A stretch of DNA of 64,000 nt from Caribbeanibacter sp964518305 (GCA_964518305.1 CAZFDK010000002.1:1-64000), one strand, 5' to 3'. Counted from the stretch's first letter, positions 48,103-56,341 are shown. Translations and numbers: made by a program. Notes: a model not told the origin generated them from the letters alone.

Positions 48103-48996
48103 TCAGGGTTCGGACTTCTCGTCGGCCACCACCGGCTTCTCACTCCCCCCTGTAGGGGCGGCGCCCCCCGGCACCATGAGCACGGACCGCTCGCCGTGCT
48201 TGGCGAGGTTCCCCGCGGTGCTGCCGATCAGTTTCTCCTCGAGGTAGCCGCGGCCGTGCTTGCCCACGATCAGCAGGGTGCTTTCCTCTTCTTCGGCCAC
48301 CCGGACGATGGCCGACGACGCCCGCTCGCTCTGCTCGACCCGGACGGTGACCGGGCAGGCCGCTTTCTCGGACAGCGTCTCCAGGTTGGAACGGGCGTGC
48401 TCGGCCGTGATCGCGCTCTCCCCCGTGTCCCGCACCGTCATGAAGACGGCCGATTCGGCGTGCTCGGACAGGGACGCGGCGGCCTCCTCGGCCCCGTTCG
48501 CCGAGGCCGAGAAGTCGGTGGCCAGGAGCGGGCGCGCGAACTTGTCCGTACAGACCGTGGCGCAGCGGGCCGGGCCGTCGTCGGAGGGCTCGATGCGGTC
48601 CAGCAGAACCGGCGTGGACGTGGTGCGCAGCACCTCGGCGGCGGTCGAACCGACGAGCAGTCGCTCCAGCAGGTTGTGCCCGCGGGAGGCCAGCAGGATC
48701 AGGTCGGCCTCCTCGCTCCGTGCGCAGCGGACGATCTCGTCGGGCGGACGACCGGCCTCGATCCGGGTGTCGACGGTGAACCCCTGGATCCGCAGCTCCT
48801 CCGCGTGCTCGACCAGCATCGTCTCGTACATCTCCCGGTGCTCGACGGGCGGGCGGCGGTCGTACCGCACCTCCAGCACGTGGAGGAGCGTGACGCTCTC
48901 CATACCCACCGTCCGGAAATCCTCCAGACATTCGAGCAACGGAGCGGTGGCAGGGGAGAAGTCAACGGCGGTCAGGACCTTCTTCAACTCGAGCAT
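48103..48996 (-). CDS. Tandem-domain universal stress protein
   Basis: Two UspA domains in 297 residues. The first ends with the ATP-binding pattern LILLASRGHNLLERLLVGSTAAEVLRTTSTPVLL (read in parts: G-x2-G-x9-G-S-T); the second with VGKHGRGYLEEKLIGSTAGNLAKHGERSVLMV. Both nucleotide motifs look intact. Usp genes occur repeatedly in arsenic islands, although their role there is unclear. It is ten bases upstream of osmC. Confidence 0.87.
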   Translation of the reverse strand: MLELKKVLTAVDFSPATAPLLECLEDFRTVGMESVTLLHVLEVRYDRRPPVEHREMYETMLVEHAEELRIQGFTVDTRIEAGRPPDEIVRCARSEEADLILLASRGHNLLERLLVGSTAAEVLRTTSTPVLLDRIEPSDDGPARCATVCTDKFARPLLATDFSASANGAEEAAASLSEHAESAVFMTVRDTGESAITAEHARSNLETLSEKAACPVTVRVEQSERASSAIVRVAEEEESTLLIVGKHGRGYLEEKLIGSTAGNLAKHGERSVLMVPGGAAPTGGSEKPVVADEKSEP

Positions 48997-49030
48997 GTCG
49001 ACAGTCCCGGTGAAGTCGAAGAGGAAACGA

Positions 49031-49339
49031 TCACATGCGGGAGGGAGCGCCCTCGACGTAGAGGGATCGCCAGGTCAGCAGCCGGTCGAGACCCACGCGC
49101 ATCGGTGCGGCACCCGGTCCTGCGAACTCGCGGGCCACGAACACGGTGACGCCCTGTCGCTCCACCTCCAGGAAGTCCGCCGGGTTCGCCGGGGGGGCGG
49201 TGTCGACCACGGCCATGTCGACGGTCCCGCCGCAGCAGCCGTGGCGAGGGCTCGTCCGAATCGTGATCACGCCGCCCTCGCGGCGGGCATGGGCGGCGGC
49301 CTCGTCGTCGAGGATGACCGTCGGCCGGGCGTCGCTCAT
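49031..49339 (-). CDS. Small CC-motif protein in the arsenic operon
   Basis: A 102-residue soluble protein. Its main feature is RTSPRHGCCGGTVDMAVVD (Cys pair near residues 35-36), the only cysteines present. From memory this resembles small proteins named CC/Se-motif family, in which one Cys can be selenocysteine; here both codons are Cys. Adjacent cysteines could bind As(III). It lies between the usp gene and acr3. Function is unknown. Confidence 0.6.
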   Translation of the reverse strand: MSDARPTVILDDEAAAHARREGGVITIRTSPRHGCCGGTVDMAVVDTAPPANPADFLEVERQGVTVFVAREFAGPGAAPMRVGLDRLLTWRSLYVEGAPSRM

Positions 49340-49370
49340 GCTCGTGTCCCCGCTTCGAGTCCAGGGTCCG

Positions 49371-50528
49371 TCACGCCGTGGCCGTCCGCGCTTCGAACCG
49401 CGGCCGCGTGGCGTTGGCGATCCGCACGAGCGTCAGCATCAGCGGCACCTCCACGAGCACGCCCACCACGGTGGCCAGCGCCGCGCCCGAGGTCACGCCG
49501 AACATGGCGATGGCCGCCGCCACGGCGAGCTCGAAGAAGTTGCTGGCCCCGATCATGCCGGCCGGCGCCGCCACGTCGTGCGGCACCCGCCAGGCGTAGG
49601 CCCAGCCGTACGCCAGCCCGAAGATGAAGAAGGTCTGGATCACCAGCGGCACCGCGATGAGCACGATGTGGAACGGGTTGCTCAGGATCACCTCGCCCTG
49701 AAAGGAGAACAGGAGCACCAGCGTGGCCAGGAGCGCCACGATGGTGACCGGGCCCAGGCGCGGCAGGAACACGTTGTCGAACCACGCCGCCCCTTTCCTC
49801 CGGATGAGGACGGTCCGTGTCAGGTAGCCGGCGACCAGGGGAATGACGATGTAGAGGCCCACCGACAGCAGCAGCGTGTTCCACGGCACGACCACGTCGC
49901 TGATGCCCAGCAGCAAGGCGACGATGGGCGCGAAGGCCACCAGCAGTACGAGGTCGTTGATCGAGACCTGCACGAGCGTGTAGGCCGGATCGCCGTCGGT
50001 CAGGTAGCTCCACACGAAGACCATCGCCGTGCACGGCGCCGCCCCGAGAAGGATGGCGCCGGCCACGTACTCGCTGGCGAGCCCCGGCTCGATGAACGGC
50101 GCGAAGATCACCTTCAGGAAGAGCCAAGCGAAGGCGAACATCGTGAACGGCTTGACGAGCCAGTTGGCCACCAGGGTCACCGTGATCCCCTTCGGGTGAC
50201 GACGCACGCCCAGCACGCTCTCGAAGTCGACCTGCACCATCATCGGGTAGATCATGGCCCAGATGAGCACGGCGATGGGCAGGTTGACCTGCGCGATCTC
50301 CATCTCGCCCAGCACGTTCGGTACGACCGGGATGATCTGTCCGAGCGCGACGCCGGCAGCGATGCAGAGGGCCACCCACAGGCTCAGGTACCGCTCGAAG
50401 AAGCCGAGTCCCTCCTGGCTCTTCTCACCGGCCGCCTCGAGGGCGGCGGCGTCCTCCGGGCGAGCCTCGCTGGATCGGGACTCCCCGGCCGTGGCGGCCT
50501 GTTCTCGCTGGGGTGAAGGATCGGACAT
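49371..50528 (-). CDS. acr3: Arsenite efflux transporter Acr3
   Basis: ACR3-family arsenite permease, 385 residues, with ten membrane helices after a hydrophilic N-terminal extension of about 45 residues. The essential Cys is in GAAPCTAMVFVWSYL, and MIYPMMVQVDFESVL and GMIGASNFFELAVAAAIA are typical. It exports As(III) across the inner membrane. Its position directly downstream of arsA suggests an ATP-driven Acr3-ArsA pump. Confidence 0.95.
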   Translation of the reverse strand: MSDPSPQREQAATAGESRSSEARPEDAAALEAAGEKSQEGLGFFERYLSLWVALCIAAGVALGQIIPVVPNVLGEMEIAQVNLPIAVLIWAMIYPMMVQVDFESVLGVRRHPKGITVTLVANWLVKPFTMFAFAWLFLKVIFAPFIEPGLASEYVAGAILLGAAPCTAMVFVWSYLTDGDPAYTLVQVSINDLVLLVAFAPIVALLLGISDVVVPWNTLLLSVGLYIVIPLVAGYLTRTVLIRRKGAAWFDNVFLPRLGPVTIVALLATLVLLFSFQGEVILSNPFHIVLIAVPLVIQTFFIFGLAYGWAYAWRVPHDVAAPAGMIGASNFFELAVAAAIAMFGVTSGAALATVVGVLVEVPLMLTLVRIANATRPRFEARTATA

Positions 50529-50612
50529 GGGCTGGGACTCCTGACGTCGCTGTTCGCGGTCGTGAGATTCGTGTTCTGGAGATGTGGGAGCCGGTCGCGG
50601 CCCGACGAGTCC

Positions 50613-51977
50613 TCAGGCGTGGACGGGCCCGGCGCGGCTCCTTCCGGCAGCGAACGCACGGAGACGCTCCGGCCCCACCGGCTCCTTCGGCATCCAGGGG
50701 GCGAGCGCGACCCGCTCGGCGTGCTCCCCGCGCACGGCCTCGATCTCCGGCACCTCGCGGTGGGCGCGCTCCACCAGCAGCGGATCCGACGGTCCCGCCG
50801 CGGCGAGGCTCTGGTTGACGACCCACGCGTAGGGCGTGATGCCGGCCCGCCCCACGGCGTCCGTGACGTGGGCCGCCGGGTCGGTGGTGCTGAGCAGCAC
50901 GTCCTCTCCCCGCGAGGCCAGCTCGACCGCCACGGAGGCGGCCACCGTCGTCTTGCCCACGCCTCCCTTCCCCATCACTGTGATCAGCCCGCGGCCCTCG
51001 TCCGCGAAGCCGTCGACCAGGTCGCGGAGGCTCGGAAGGTCGATCCCGGGCGGCCCCTCCGGGCGCCTCGCCGCGGTGGACTCCGGCTCCCGCTCCTCCG
51101 AGAGCAGGCTCCGGAGCGCGTCGAGTCCCACGAGGTCGTATCCCTTCAGGGGGACCGTCTCGCGTGGAAGGTCGGCCAGGACGTCCGGCATCGCGTCAAG
51201 GGCCTCCTCCCCCCGCCGATCCATCGCCCGGGCCAGAGGGTCGGCGGGGTCCCGCGACCGGAAGACGCCGTTGACGACGAGCCGCTGATTCGTAATGTCC
51301 AGGTCGCTCAGCGCGCGGCTCGACCGCGCCGCCTCTTCCAGCGCCGCCCCCTCCGGACGACTGACCAGCACGAGGGTCGTCCGCCCCCCGTCCCGCAGCG
51401 CCTCCACGGCGGCCGTGTACCGCTCCCTGTGGGCCTCGAGGCCCGACGCCGGGCCGAGGCAGGACACTCCCTCCGGGTTCTCCTCGATGTAGTCGCTCCA
51501 GGCCGCGGGCAGCTCCAGAAGACGGAGCGTGTGGCCCGTCGGGGCGGTGTCGAACACGACGTGGTCGAACGCCGCGGCGGAGCCCGCGTCGGCCAGGAAC
51601 CGGGTGAACTTGTCGAAGGACGCCACCTCGGTCGTGCAGGCCCCGGAGAGCTGCTCCTCCACCTGCTCCACCGCGTCGTCGGGGAGAACACCCATCATCG
51701 GATCGAGCACGCGCTCGCGGTACTCGTCCGCCGCCTCCTCGGGGTCGATGTTGACGGCCGAGAGGTTCGGCACGCTCTCCACGGGCGCCGCCTCGCTCCC
51801 CACGGGCGCCTCGAGCACCTGCTCGAGGTTGGAGGCCGGATCGGTGCTCACGAGCAGCACCGGGCGGCCCGCGTCGGCCAGGTGCACGGCCGAGGCGCAG
51901 GCCAGCGACGTCTTCCCGACGCCGCCCTTCCCGGTGAAGAAGAGGTACCGTGTCGGCTCGTTCAAAAAGGAGAGCAT
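50613..51977 (-). CDS. arsA: Arsenical pump ATPase ArsA with an internally deleted second half
   Basis: Tandem ATPase that drives arsenite efflux. The A1 half is complete: P-loop FFTGKGGVGKTS (residues 11-22), VSTDPASN, the arsenite-site Cys in SGACTTEVASF, and DTAPTGHTLRLLELP. The A2 half has its P-loop GKGGVGKTTVAAS (about residue 333) and STTDPAAH, but then jumps to GITPYAWVVNQSL. About 125 residues, including the second DTAPTGHT signature and its arsenite Cys, are missing. The reading frame is kept. Total 454 residues, against about 583 in E. coli. The ATG at 51977 follows a GAGGAGGAAGAG tract. No arsD is present. Confidence 0.88.
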   Translation of the reverse strand: MLSFLNEPTRYLFFTGKGGVGKTSLACASAVHLADAGRPVLLVSTDPASNLEQVLEAPVGSEAAPVESVPNLSAVNIDPEEAADEYRERVLDPMMGVLPDDAVEQVEEQLSGACTTEVASFDKFTRFLADAGSAAAFDHVVFDTAPTGHTLRLLELPAAWSDYIEENPEGVSCLGPASGLEAHRERYTAAVEALRDGGRTTLVLVSRPEGAALEEAARSSRALSDLDITNQRLVVNGVFRSRDPADPLARAMDRRGEEALDAMPDVLADLPRETVPLKGYDLVGLDALRSLLSEEREPESTAARRPEGPPGIDLPSLRDLVDGFADEGRGLITVMGKGGVGKTTVAASVAVELASRGEDVLLSTTDPAAHVTDAVGRAGITPYAWVVNQSLAAAGPSDPLLVERAHREVPEIEAVRGEHAERVALAPWMPKEPVGPERLRAFAAGRSRAGPVHA

Positions 51978-52009
51978 GGGCTCTTCCTCCTCATCGTCGA
52001 CGGACACGC

Positions 52010-52819
52010 TCACGCTCCGCCCTTCCTGAGCTGGTCGGCGAAGGCGTCGGGGAGATCGCTCTCCTCGATCCCGCGGGCCGCCCGCTCCACGTCGTACTCC
52101 ACGCGGACGTGCTCCACGCCCCAGCCGTTTGCGTTCCCCGCCCCGGTCTCCTTTTGGGTGCCGGGCGCCTCCAGCAGCACGTAGCACGCGCGGGGATCCC
52201 CGTCCTTCGGGCGCCCCACGGACCCGGCGTTCACGAAGCGCATACCGTCGACCACCCGCGACCACGGAACGTGGGTGTGCCCGAAGAGGATCGCGTCCCC
52301 CTCGGTCAGGCCCGCCCGCTCCGCCATATCGCGACAGAAGTCGTCCGACCGGTCCTCCGTCCAGTACAGCGTGTTGCGGGTGGGAGCCCCGTGCACCAGC
52401 GCCAGCCGGGGACCGGCGGTGTGTCCGCCGAAGGGCTTCAGATCGATCCGGAACGGGAGCCCCGCCAGCCGGCGGCGCGTCTCCGCGGAGACGTGTTCCC
52501 GGGTCCAACCGTAGCTCTCACCCGAGAGGGCCTGCTGCTCGGGGTCGTCGTAGCGGCAGCCGCAGTGGTCGTGGCCCGTGGCCACCGTGGAGTCGTAGTT
52601 TCCGGCGATGCCGGGGACGCCCCGCTCCTCCAGCAGCGCCACGACCCGGTCCGGCCACGGCGCGTAGCCCACCAGGTCGCCCAGGTGGTAGGCGGCCGTC
52701 ACCCCGCGCTCCTCCACATCGGCCAGCACCGCCTCCAGCGCCGGCAGGTTCGCGTGGACGTCCGAGATCAGCGCGTAGCGGACGGGCCCTCCCCCGTCGC
52801 GATCGTGGGAAGCCGCCAT
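52010..52819 (-). CDS. Calcineurin-like metallophosphoesterase in the arsenic operon
   Basis: 269-residue phosphoesterase of the YfcE/MJ0936-like type. Metal ligands are in SDVHANLPALEAV, HLGDLVGYAPWP, GNYDSTVA, LVHGAP and FGHTHVPW. A CGCRYDD segment adds a Cys pair. Its ATG overlaps the arsM stop by one base (TGATG), so it is coupled to arsM. Metallophosphatases are recurrent in arsenic gene islands; a role with arseno-phosphate compounds is only a guess. Confidence 0.87.
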   Translation of the reverse strand: MAASHDRDGGGPVRYALISDVHANLPALEAVLADVEERGVTAAYHLGDLVGYAPWPDRVVALLEERGVPGIAGNYDSTVATGHDHCGCRYDDPEQQALSGESYGWTREHVSAETRRRLAGLPFRIDLKPFGGHTAGPRLALVHGAPTRNTLYWTEDRSDDFCRDMAERAGLTEGDAILFGHTHVPWSRVVDGMRFVNAGSVGRPKDGDPRACYVLLEAPGTQKETGAGNANGWGVEHVRVEYDVERAARGIEESDLPDAFADQLRKGGA

Positions 52820-53694
52820 CACGCCCCCGGCTTGCGGGCCCGGACGAAGGCGGCCATCAGCCGCCCGTCGATCTCCTCCGCCACCTCGTCCGGATCGAGC
52901 CCGGCGTCCTCGATGAAGGACGCGGCGTCCCCGGCGGAGTAGACGCGGGTCGGCTCCACCTCGATCTCGCCGAAGCCCGCCTCCGCCAGCAGGCGGCGGT
53001 ACTCGTCCTCCTCCAGGGCCCCCGCGACGCAGCCGGCCCACAGCTCCATGTTCCGGCGGATGGCCTCCGGGACCGGGCCGCGGACCACCACGTCGGACAC
53101 CGCGAATCGGCCGCCGGGCCGCAGGACGCGGAAGGCCTCGGAGAGGACCTGCTCCTTGTCGGCCGAGAGGTTGATGACGCAGTTGGAGATGATCACGTCG
53201 ACGGAGGCGTCCGGGAGCGGGAGGTCCTCGATCTCCCCCTTGCGGAACTCCACGTTCCCGGCCCCCGCCTCCCGGGCGTTCTGCCGCGCCTCCTCCAGCA
53301 TCTCGTCGGTCATGTCGACGCCGTAGACCCGGCCCTCGGGCCCCACCCGGCGGGCCGAGAGCAGGACGTCGACGCCGGCCCCGGAGCCCAGGTCCAGCAC
53401 CGTCTCGCCCTCCCGCAGCTTCGCCAGCGCCGTCGGATTGCCGCACCCGAGGGAGGCCTCCAGCGCAGCCGTCGGAAGGTCCTCGCGGTCGTCGTCGCCG
53501 TAGAGGCCCGAGGTGATTGGATCCCCGTCCTCCCCGGCACAGGAGCTTCCGGCATCGCAGCAGCCGCCTTCCGCCACCTGCCGCGCCGCATCGCCGTACT
53601 TCTCCCGGAGCTGCTCCCGGAGCTGCTCGGACGTCTCGATCGCCTCGTCGCTCGACCTCCGCGGGGAGGAGGCGGCTCCGTCGTCGTCCGTCAT
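52819..53694 (-). CDS. arsM: Arsenite S-adenosylmethyltransferase ArsM
   Basis: SAM-dependent methyltransferase of 291 residues that methylates As(III). The N-terminal YGDAARQVAEGGCCDAGSSC carries the early Cys cluster. SAM motif I is VLDLGSGAGVDVLLSARRVG, followed by VYGVDMTDEML. The As-binding cysteines are in ISNCVINLSADK and LWAGCVAGAL. The ATG at 53694 is preferred; an in-frame ATG at 53706 lies within the palindrome 53695-53710. A separate promoter between arsR2 and arsM is likely given that operator copy. Confidence 0.94.
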   Translation of the reverse strand: MTDDDGAASSPRRSSDEAIETSEQLREQLREKYGDAARQVAEGGCCDAGSSCAGEDGDPITSGLYGDDDREDLPTAALEASLGCGNPTALAKLREGETVLDLGSGAGVDVLLSARRVGPEGRVYGVDMTDEMLEEARQNAREAGAGNVEFRKGEIEDLPLPDASVDVIISNCVINLSADKEQVLSEAFRVLRPGGRFAVSDVVVRGPVPEAIRRNMELWAGCVAGALEEDEYRRLLAEAGFGEIEVEPTRVYSAGDAASFIEDAGLDPDEVAEEIDGRLMAAFVRARKPGA

Positions 53695-53710
53695 ATCAAT
53701 CACCATTGAT
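53695..53710. promoter_or_regulatory. ArsR2 operator copy before arsM
   Basis: ATCAAT-CACC-ATTGAT, perfect 6-bp arms with a 4-bp spacer, the same architecture as the site upstream of arsR2. It abuts the arsM start codon, where bound repressor would block initiation or transcription. Confidence 0.7.
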
Positions 53711-53763
53711 GGGTTCGTCCAAAAAAAGGGAGAAGGAGCCCCGGCTCGTCCCGGCCGGGCGTG

Positions 53764-54090
53764 TCAGCAGCAGCGCCCGGCCGATTCCCCGGACGACGCG
53801 GCGCGGGCGAGCGCGTCCAGCTCGTCGCGGAGCGCCTCCAGGCCCTCCCGGTCCAGCGAGTAGTAGACCCAGCGGCCGTCACGCCGGTCGTTCACCAGCC
53901 CCGCCTCCTTCAGCGACTTCAGGTGGAAGGAGAGAAGGGACTGCCCCACGTCCAGAGCGTCCGTCAGGTCGCACACACATTGCTCGCCGTCGCACAGCAT
54001 CTCGAGGATCCGGAGACGCTTGTCGTCCGACAGCGCCTGGAAGCGCGCGGACACGTCTCGGTCGGGGGCCGTAGGCGTCTTCGTGGTCAT
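53764..54090 (-). CDS. arsR: ArsR-family repressor (arsR2)
   Basis: 108-residue winged-helix repressor. CVCDL in the metal-sensing helix and SLLSFHLKSLKEAGLV in the recognition region are typical; an additional C-terminal Cys pair (GRCC) could contribute a third As ligand as in some ArsR types. It heads the minus-strand operon arsR2-arsM-MPE-arsA-acr3-CC-usp-osmC. Its operator (54105-54120) lies 15 bp upstream of the start. Confidence 0.93.
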   Translation of the reverse strand: MTTKTPTAPDRDVSARFQALSDDKRLRILEMLCDGEQCVCDLTDALDVGQSLLSFHLKSLKEAGLVNDRRDGRWVYYSLDREGLEALRDELDALARAASSGESAGRCC

Positions 54091-54104
54091 GACCCCCTCA
54101 ATAT

Positions 54105-54120
54105 ATCAATCATAATTGAT
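54105..54120. promoter_or_regulatory. ArsR2 operator at its own promoter
   Basis: ATCAAT-CATA-ATTGAT, perfect 6-bp arms, in an AT-rich stretch (ATATATCAATCATAATTGATC) just upstream of arsR2. Confidence 0.72.
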
Positions 54121-54252
54121 CAGTCAACCCGACGGGCGCCCGGGCCCGGAGAGGTCCGCGCGAGGAGAGTTTCCCTGGCGGCAGTCGCCCCCCAGGTTTC
54201 GAAGACGTGGAGCCGCCCTTCCCTCACCCCGTACGCCGGATGGTCATCGCCC

Positions 54253-54594
54253 GTGGCTGACGTCCGCGTGGTCTACGACGGCGACTGCCCCTTCTGCTCG
54301 GCCTATGCCCGCCTGACCCGCCTGCGCCAGCGACACGACATGGAGCTGGTGAACGCCCGGGAGGCACCGGAGCTCGTGCGGCGCCTGCGGGACCGGGGGT
54401 ACGACGTGGACGAGGGGATGGTCGTCCTGGCGGACGGCGACATCCATCACGGCGAGGACGCCGCGGCGTTCCTGGAGGTGGCGAGCCGGCTCCCCCTGCT
54501 CCCCTCCGCCGGGTGGATCCGGCGCCTCTATCCCTGGGTGTACCGACTCAGGAGCCTCGCCCTCCGGCTGCTGGGGCGTGACCCCCACATCTGA
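54253..54594 (+). CDS. DCC-family thiol-disulfide oxidoreductase (DUF393)
   Basis: 113-residue protein with the family signature VYDGDCPFCSAYARL at the N-terminus, a DxDCPxC redox motif. EGMVVLADGDIHHGEDA and the C-terminal WVYRLRS helix also fit DUF393. The GTG at 54253 is used as it immediately precedes the motif. It is divergent from arsR2 and may only be a neighbour of the arsenic island. Confidence 0.85.
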   Translation: MADVRVVYDGDCPFCSAYARLTRLRQRHDMELVNAREAPELVRRLRDRGYDVDEGMVVLADGDIHHGEDAAAFLEVASRLPLLPSAGWIRRLYPWVYRLRSLALRLLGRDPHI

Positions 54595-54617
54595 GGAGAA
54601 ACGGGAGGAGGACCGCC

Positions 54618-55433
54618 TCACTCCCCGCCGGCGGCGTACATCCGCAGGTGCATCTGGAGGGGCCCGACCCGGGTCATGCTCTCCACCCGGACGACGAGCC
54701 GGCGCTCGTCGTCGCTGACCCAGATCCGCGCGTCGCGGTCCTCGCCGAAGACGTCCAGGGCCGGGATCACCGGCTCCACCGCGACCGTTCGAAAACGGCC
54801 GGCCGGCACGCGAATCTGCTCGCGGCCGAGCACACGGAAGACCACGGGGTTGTTCTCCGGCTGGAAGTGCCGGTCGAGTCGGACCGTTCCGCCCGGCTCG
54901 AGCGGGAGGGAGCGGAGCAGGTAGAGCAGACCCATCCCGTCCAGGGCCGCCTCCGGCATCGGAGACCGTGAGCCGCCGGGGGGCCTCGACACGGACACGC
55001 CCGCCTCGTGGTCCAGCGTCCACCGGCCGCCCTTCTCCTCGCCGAGCTCCCGGTAACGCTTCCTGAGTCGGAGCGTCCGGAGCGGGTCGGTGGCGATCCA
55101 GGCCACGTGACGATCGTGGATCTCGGCGAAGGCGGCGCCCACGTCGATGGTCAGCGAGACCCGGTGGGCGTCGGCGACTGCCGCGGACGTGTCCGGCCGG
55201 GACGTGATCTCGGCCCGGCCCAGCTGAAGACGCCCGAGCTGGACAGCGTACTCGAAGCGCTCCGTGTCCGGGAACGGCCAACCTTCGACGCGGGTCGCCG
55301 TGGTGTCGCCGGCGGAGGGCGCCTGCTGTCGAACGTGCGGCTGCTCCACCACCGGGGCCGGCAGCGCCGCGGCGGCCAGGAGGGCGAGCGCGGCCCCGCC
55401 CGCTCCCGATATTCCGAACCACACCCGACGCAT
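54618..55433 (-). CDS. Exported DUF3108-family protein
   Basis: 271-residue protein with an N-terminal hydrophobic signal (ISGAGGAALALLAAAALPAPV). The conserved core FEYAVQLGRLQLGRAEI, LRLRKRYRELGE and VPAGRFRTVAVEPVI, with IWVSDDERRLVVRVES near the end, matches DUF3108 periplasmic beta proteins. The ATG at 55433 is selected since the signal follows directly. Function unknown; it converges with the DCC gene. Confidence 0.75.
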   Translation of the reverse strand: MRRVWFGISGAGGAALALLAAAALPAPVVEQPHVRQQAPSAGDTTATRVEGWPFPDTERFEYAVQLGRLQLGRAEITSRPDTSAAVADAHRVSLTIDVGAAFAEIHDRHVAWIATDPLRTLRLRKRYRELGEEKGGRWTLDHEAGVSVSRPPGGSRSPMPEAALDGMGLLYLLRSLPLEPGGTVRLDRHFQPENNPVVFRVLGREQIRVPAGRFRTVAVEPVIPALDVFGEDRDARIWVSDDERRLVVRVESMTRVGPLQMHLRMYAAGGE

Positions 55434-55525
55434 CACGGGGCGCCCGATCCGGGTCGCTCGGCTACAGCTCTGCATCCAGGACATCCAGGCCTTCTCTGCA
55501 GGACGCATTCTGTCTCGGTTCCACC

Positions 55526-55547
55526 ACCGTACGGATACCGTACGGAT
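55526..55547. repeat. Two tandem 11-bp repeats containing palindrome CCGTACGG
   Basis: ACCGTACGGAT occurs twice without a gap, so the palindromes repeat one helical turn apart. The site is in the 263-bp space between the DUF3108 gene and dedA, a likely regulator binding site. Confidence 0.6.
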
Positions 55548-55552
55548 GTGGA

Positions 55553-55573
55553 CGACCGGTAACGGGCCGGTCG
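55553..55573. repeat. Perfect 7-bp inverted repeat
   Basis: CGACCGG and CCGGTCG around TAACGGG, six bases after the tandem 11-bp repeats. It could be part of the same operator or a hairpin in the dedA leader. Confidence 0.5.
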
Positions 55574-55696
55574 CGGGGCCGTCGTGCAACGATACCCGGG
55601 AACGAGGTAAGGGACGACGACGTTGGTTCGGTCGAGATAGGGGACGGGGACGTCGGACGCCCGGAACGCCGGCTCGCAACGACACCGAGGCCGCGG

Positions 55697-56341
55697 ATGA
55701 CACAGCCGCTGGTGGAATACCTGCAGTCCTTCGGGTACCTGACCGTGCTGGCCGCCGGCTTCGCGGAGTACGCGGGTGTTCCGATCGCCACCGTTCCGGT
55801 GCTCGTCACCGCCGGCGGGCTCTCCCAGGCGGCCGGGCTGAACCCCGTCCTGGTGGCGGCCAGCGCGGCCGGCGGCGGTCTCGCCGCCGATCTCGGCTGG
55901 TTCGCCGTCGTCCGACGAAGGGGCGACGACGTCGTCGATGCGGCGTGCGGCCTCACTTCCAACCCGGACGCCTGCGTCATGGGCGTTCGGGACCGGGTGG
56001 AGCGGCTCGGCCCGGCCTACGTCCTGCCGTCGAAGTTCATCCCCGGGGCGGGAAACCTCGTGGCCGCGGCCTCCGCTCTCTCCGGCATGCGGCCGTCGCG
56101 CTTCGCCGCATACGACGCCCTCGCCCTGCTCCTCTGGGCGGGAGCGTACACGCTGGCCGGGTTCCTCTTCGCGTCCCAGATCCAGGGAGTGATCGACCTC
56201 GTGCTTCGCTACCAGCGCTGGGCCGTGACCGGCGCGGCGGCGCTCGTCGTGGGCGCCGGCGCCTGGCGGGTGATGCGGATCGTCCTCCACCGCACGGGAC
56301 ACGCCGCGGGGAGCAGCCAGGGCCAGGGCGGGGCGCCATGA
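55697..56341 (+). CDS. DedA-family membrane protein
   Basis: 214-residue integral membrane protein. The family motif appears as FAEYAGVPIATVPVLVTAGGL near the N-terminus and KFIPGAGNLVAAASALSGMRPSRF, the re-entrant loop with Arg. DedA proteins include phospholipid flippases or scramblases. Its stop overlaps the patatin start (ATGA). Confidence 0.87.
   Translation: MTQPLVEYLQSFGYLTVLAAGFAEYAGVPIATVPVLVTAGGLSQAAGLNPVLVAASAAGGGLAADLGWFAVVRRRGDDVVDAACGLTSNPDACVMGVRDRVERLGPAYVLPSKFIPGAGNLVAAASALSGMRPSRFAAYDALALLLWAGAYTLAGFLFASQIQGVIDLVLRYQRWAVTGAAALVVGAGAWRVMRIVLHRTGHAAGSSQGQGGAP

Noticed and set aside
53720..53763. Terminator between arsR2 and arsM (T7 run on the minus strand)
   Set aside because: The only GC stem (CCCGGC/GCCGGG) is separated from the T run by more than ten bases, so an efficient intrinsic terminator is unlikely.
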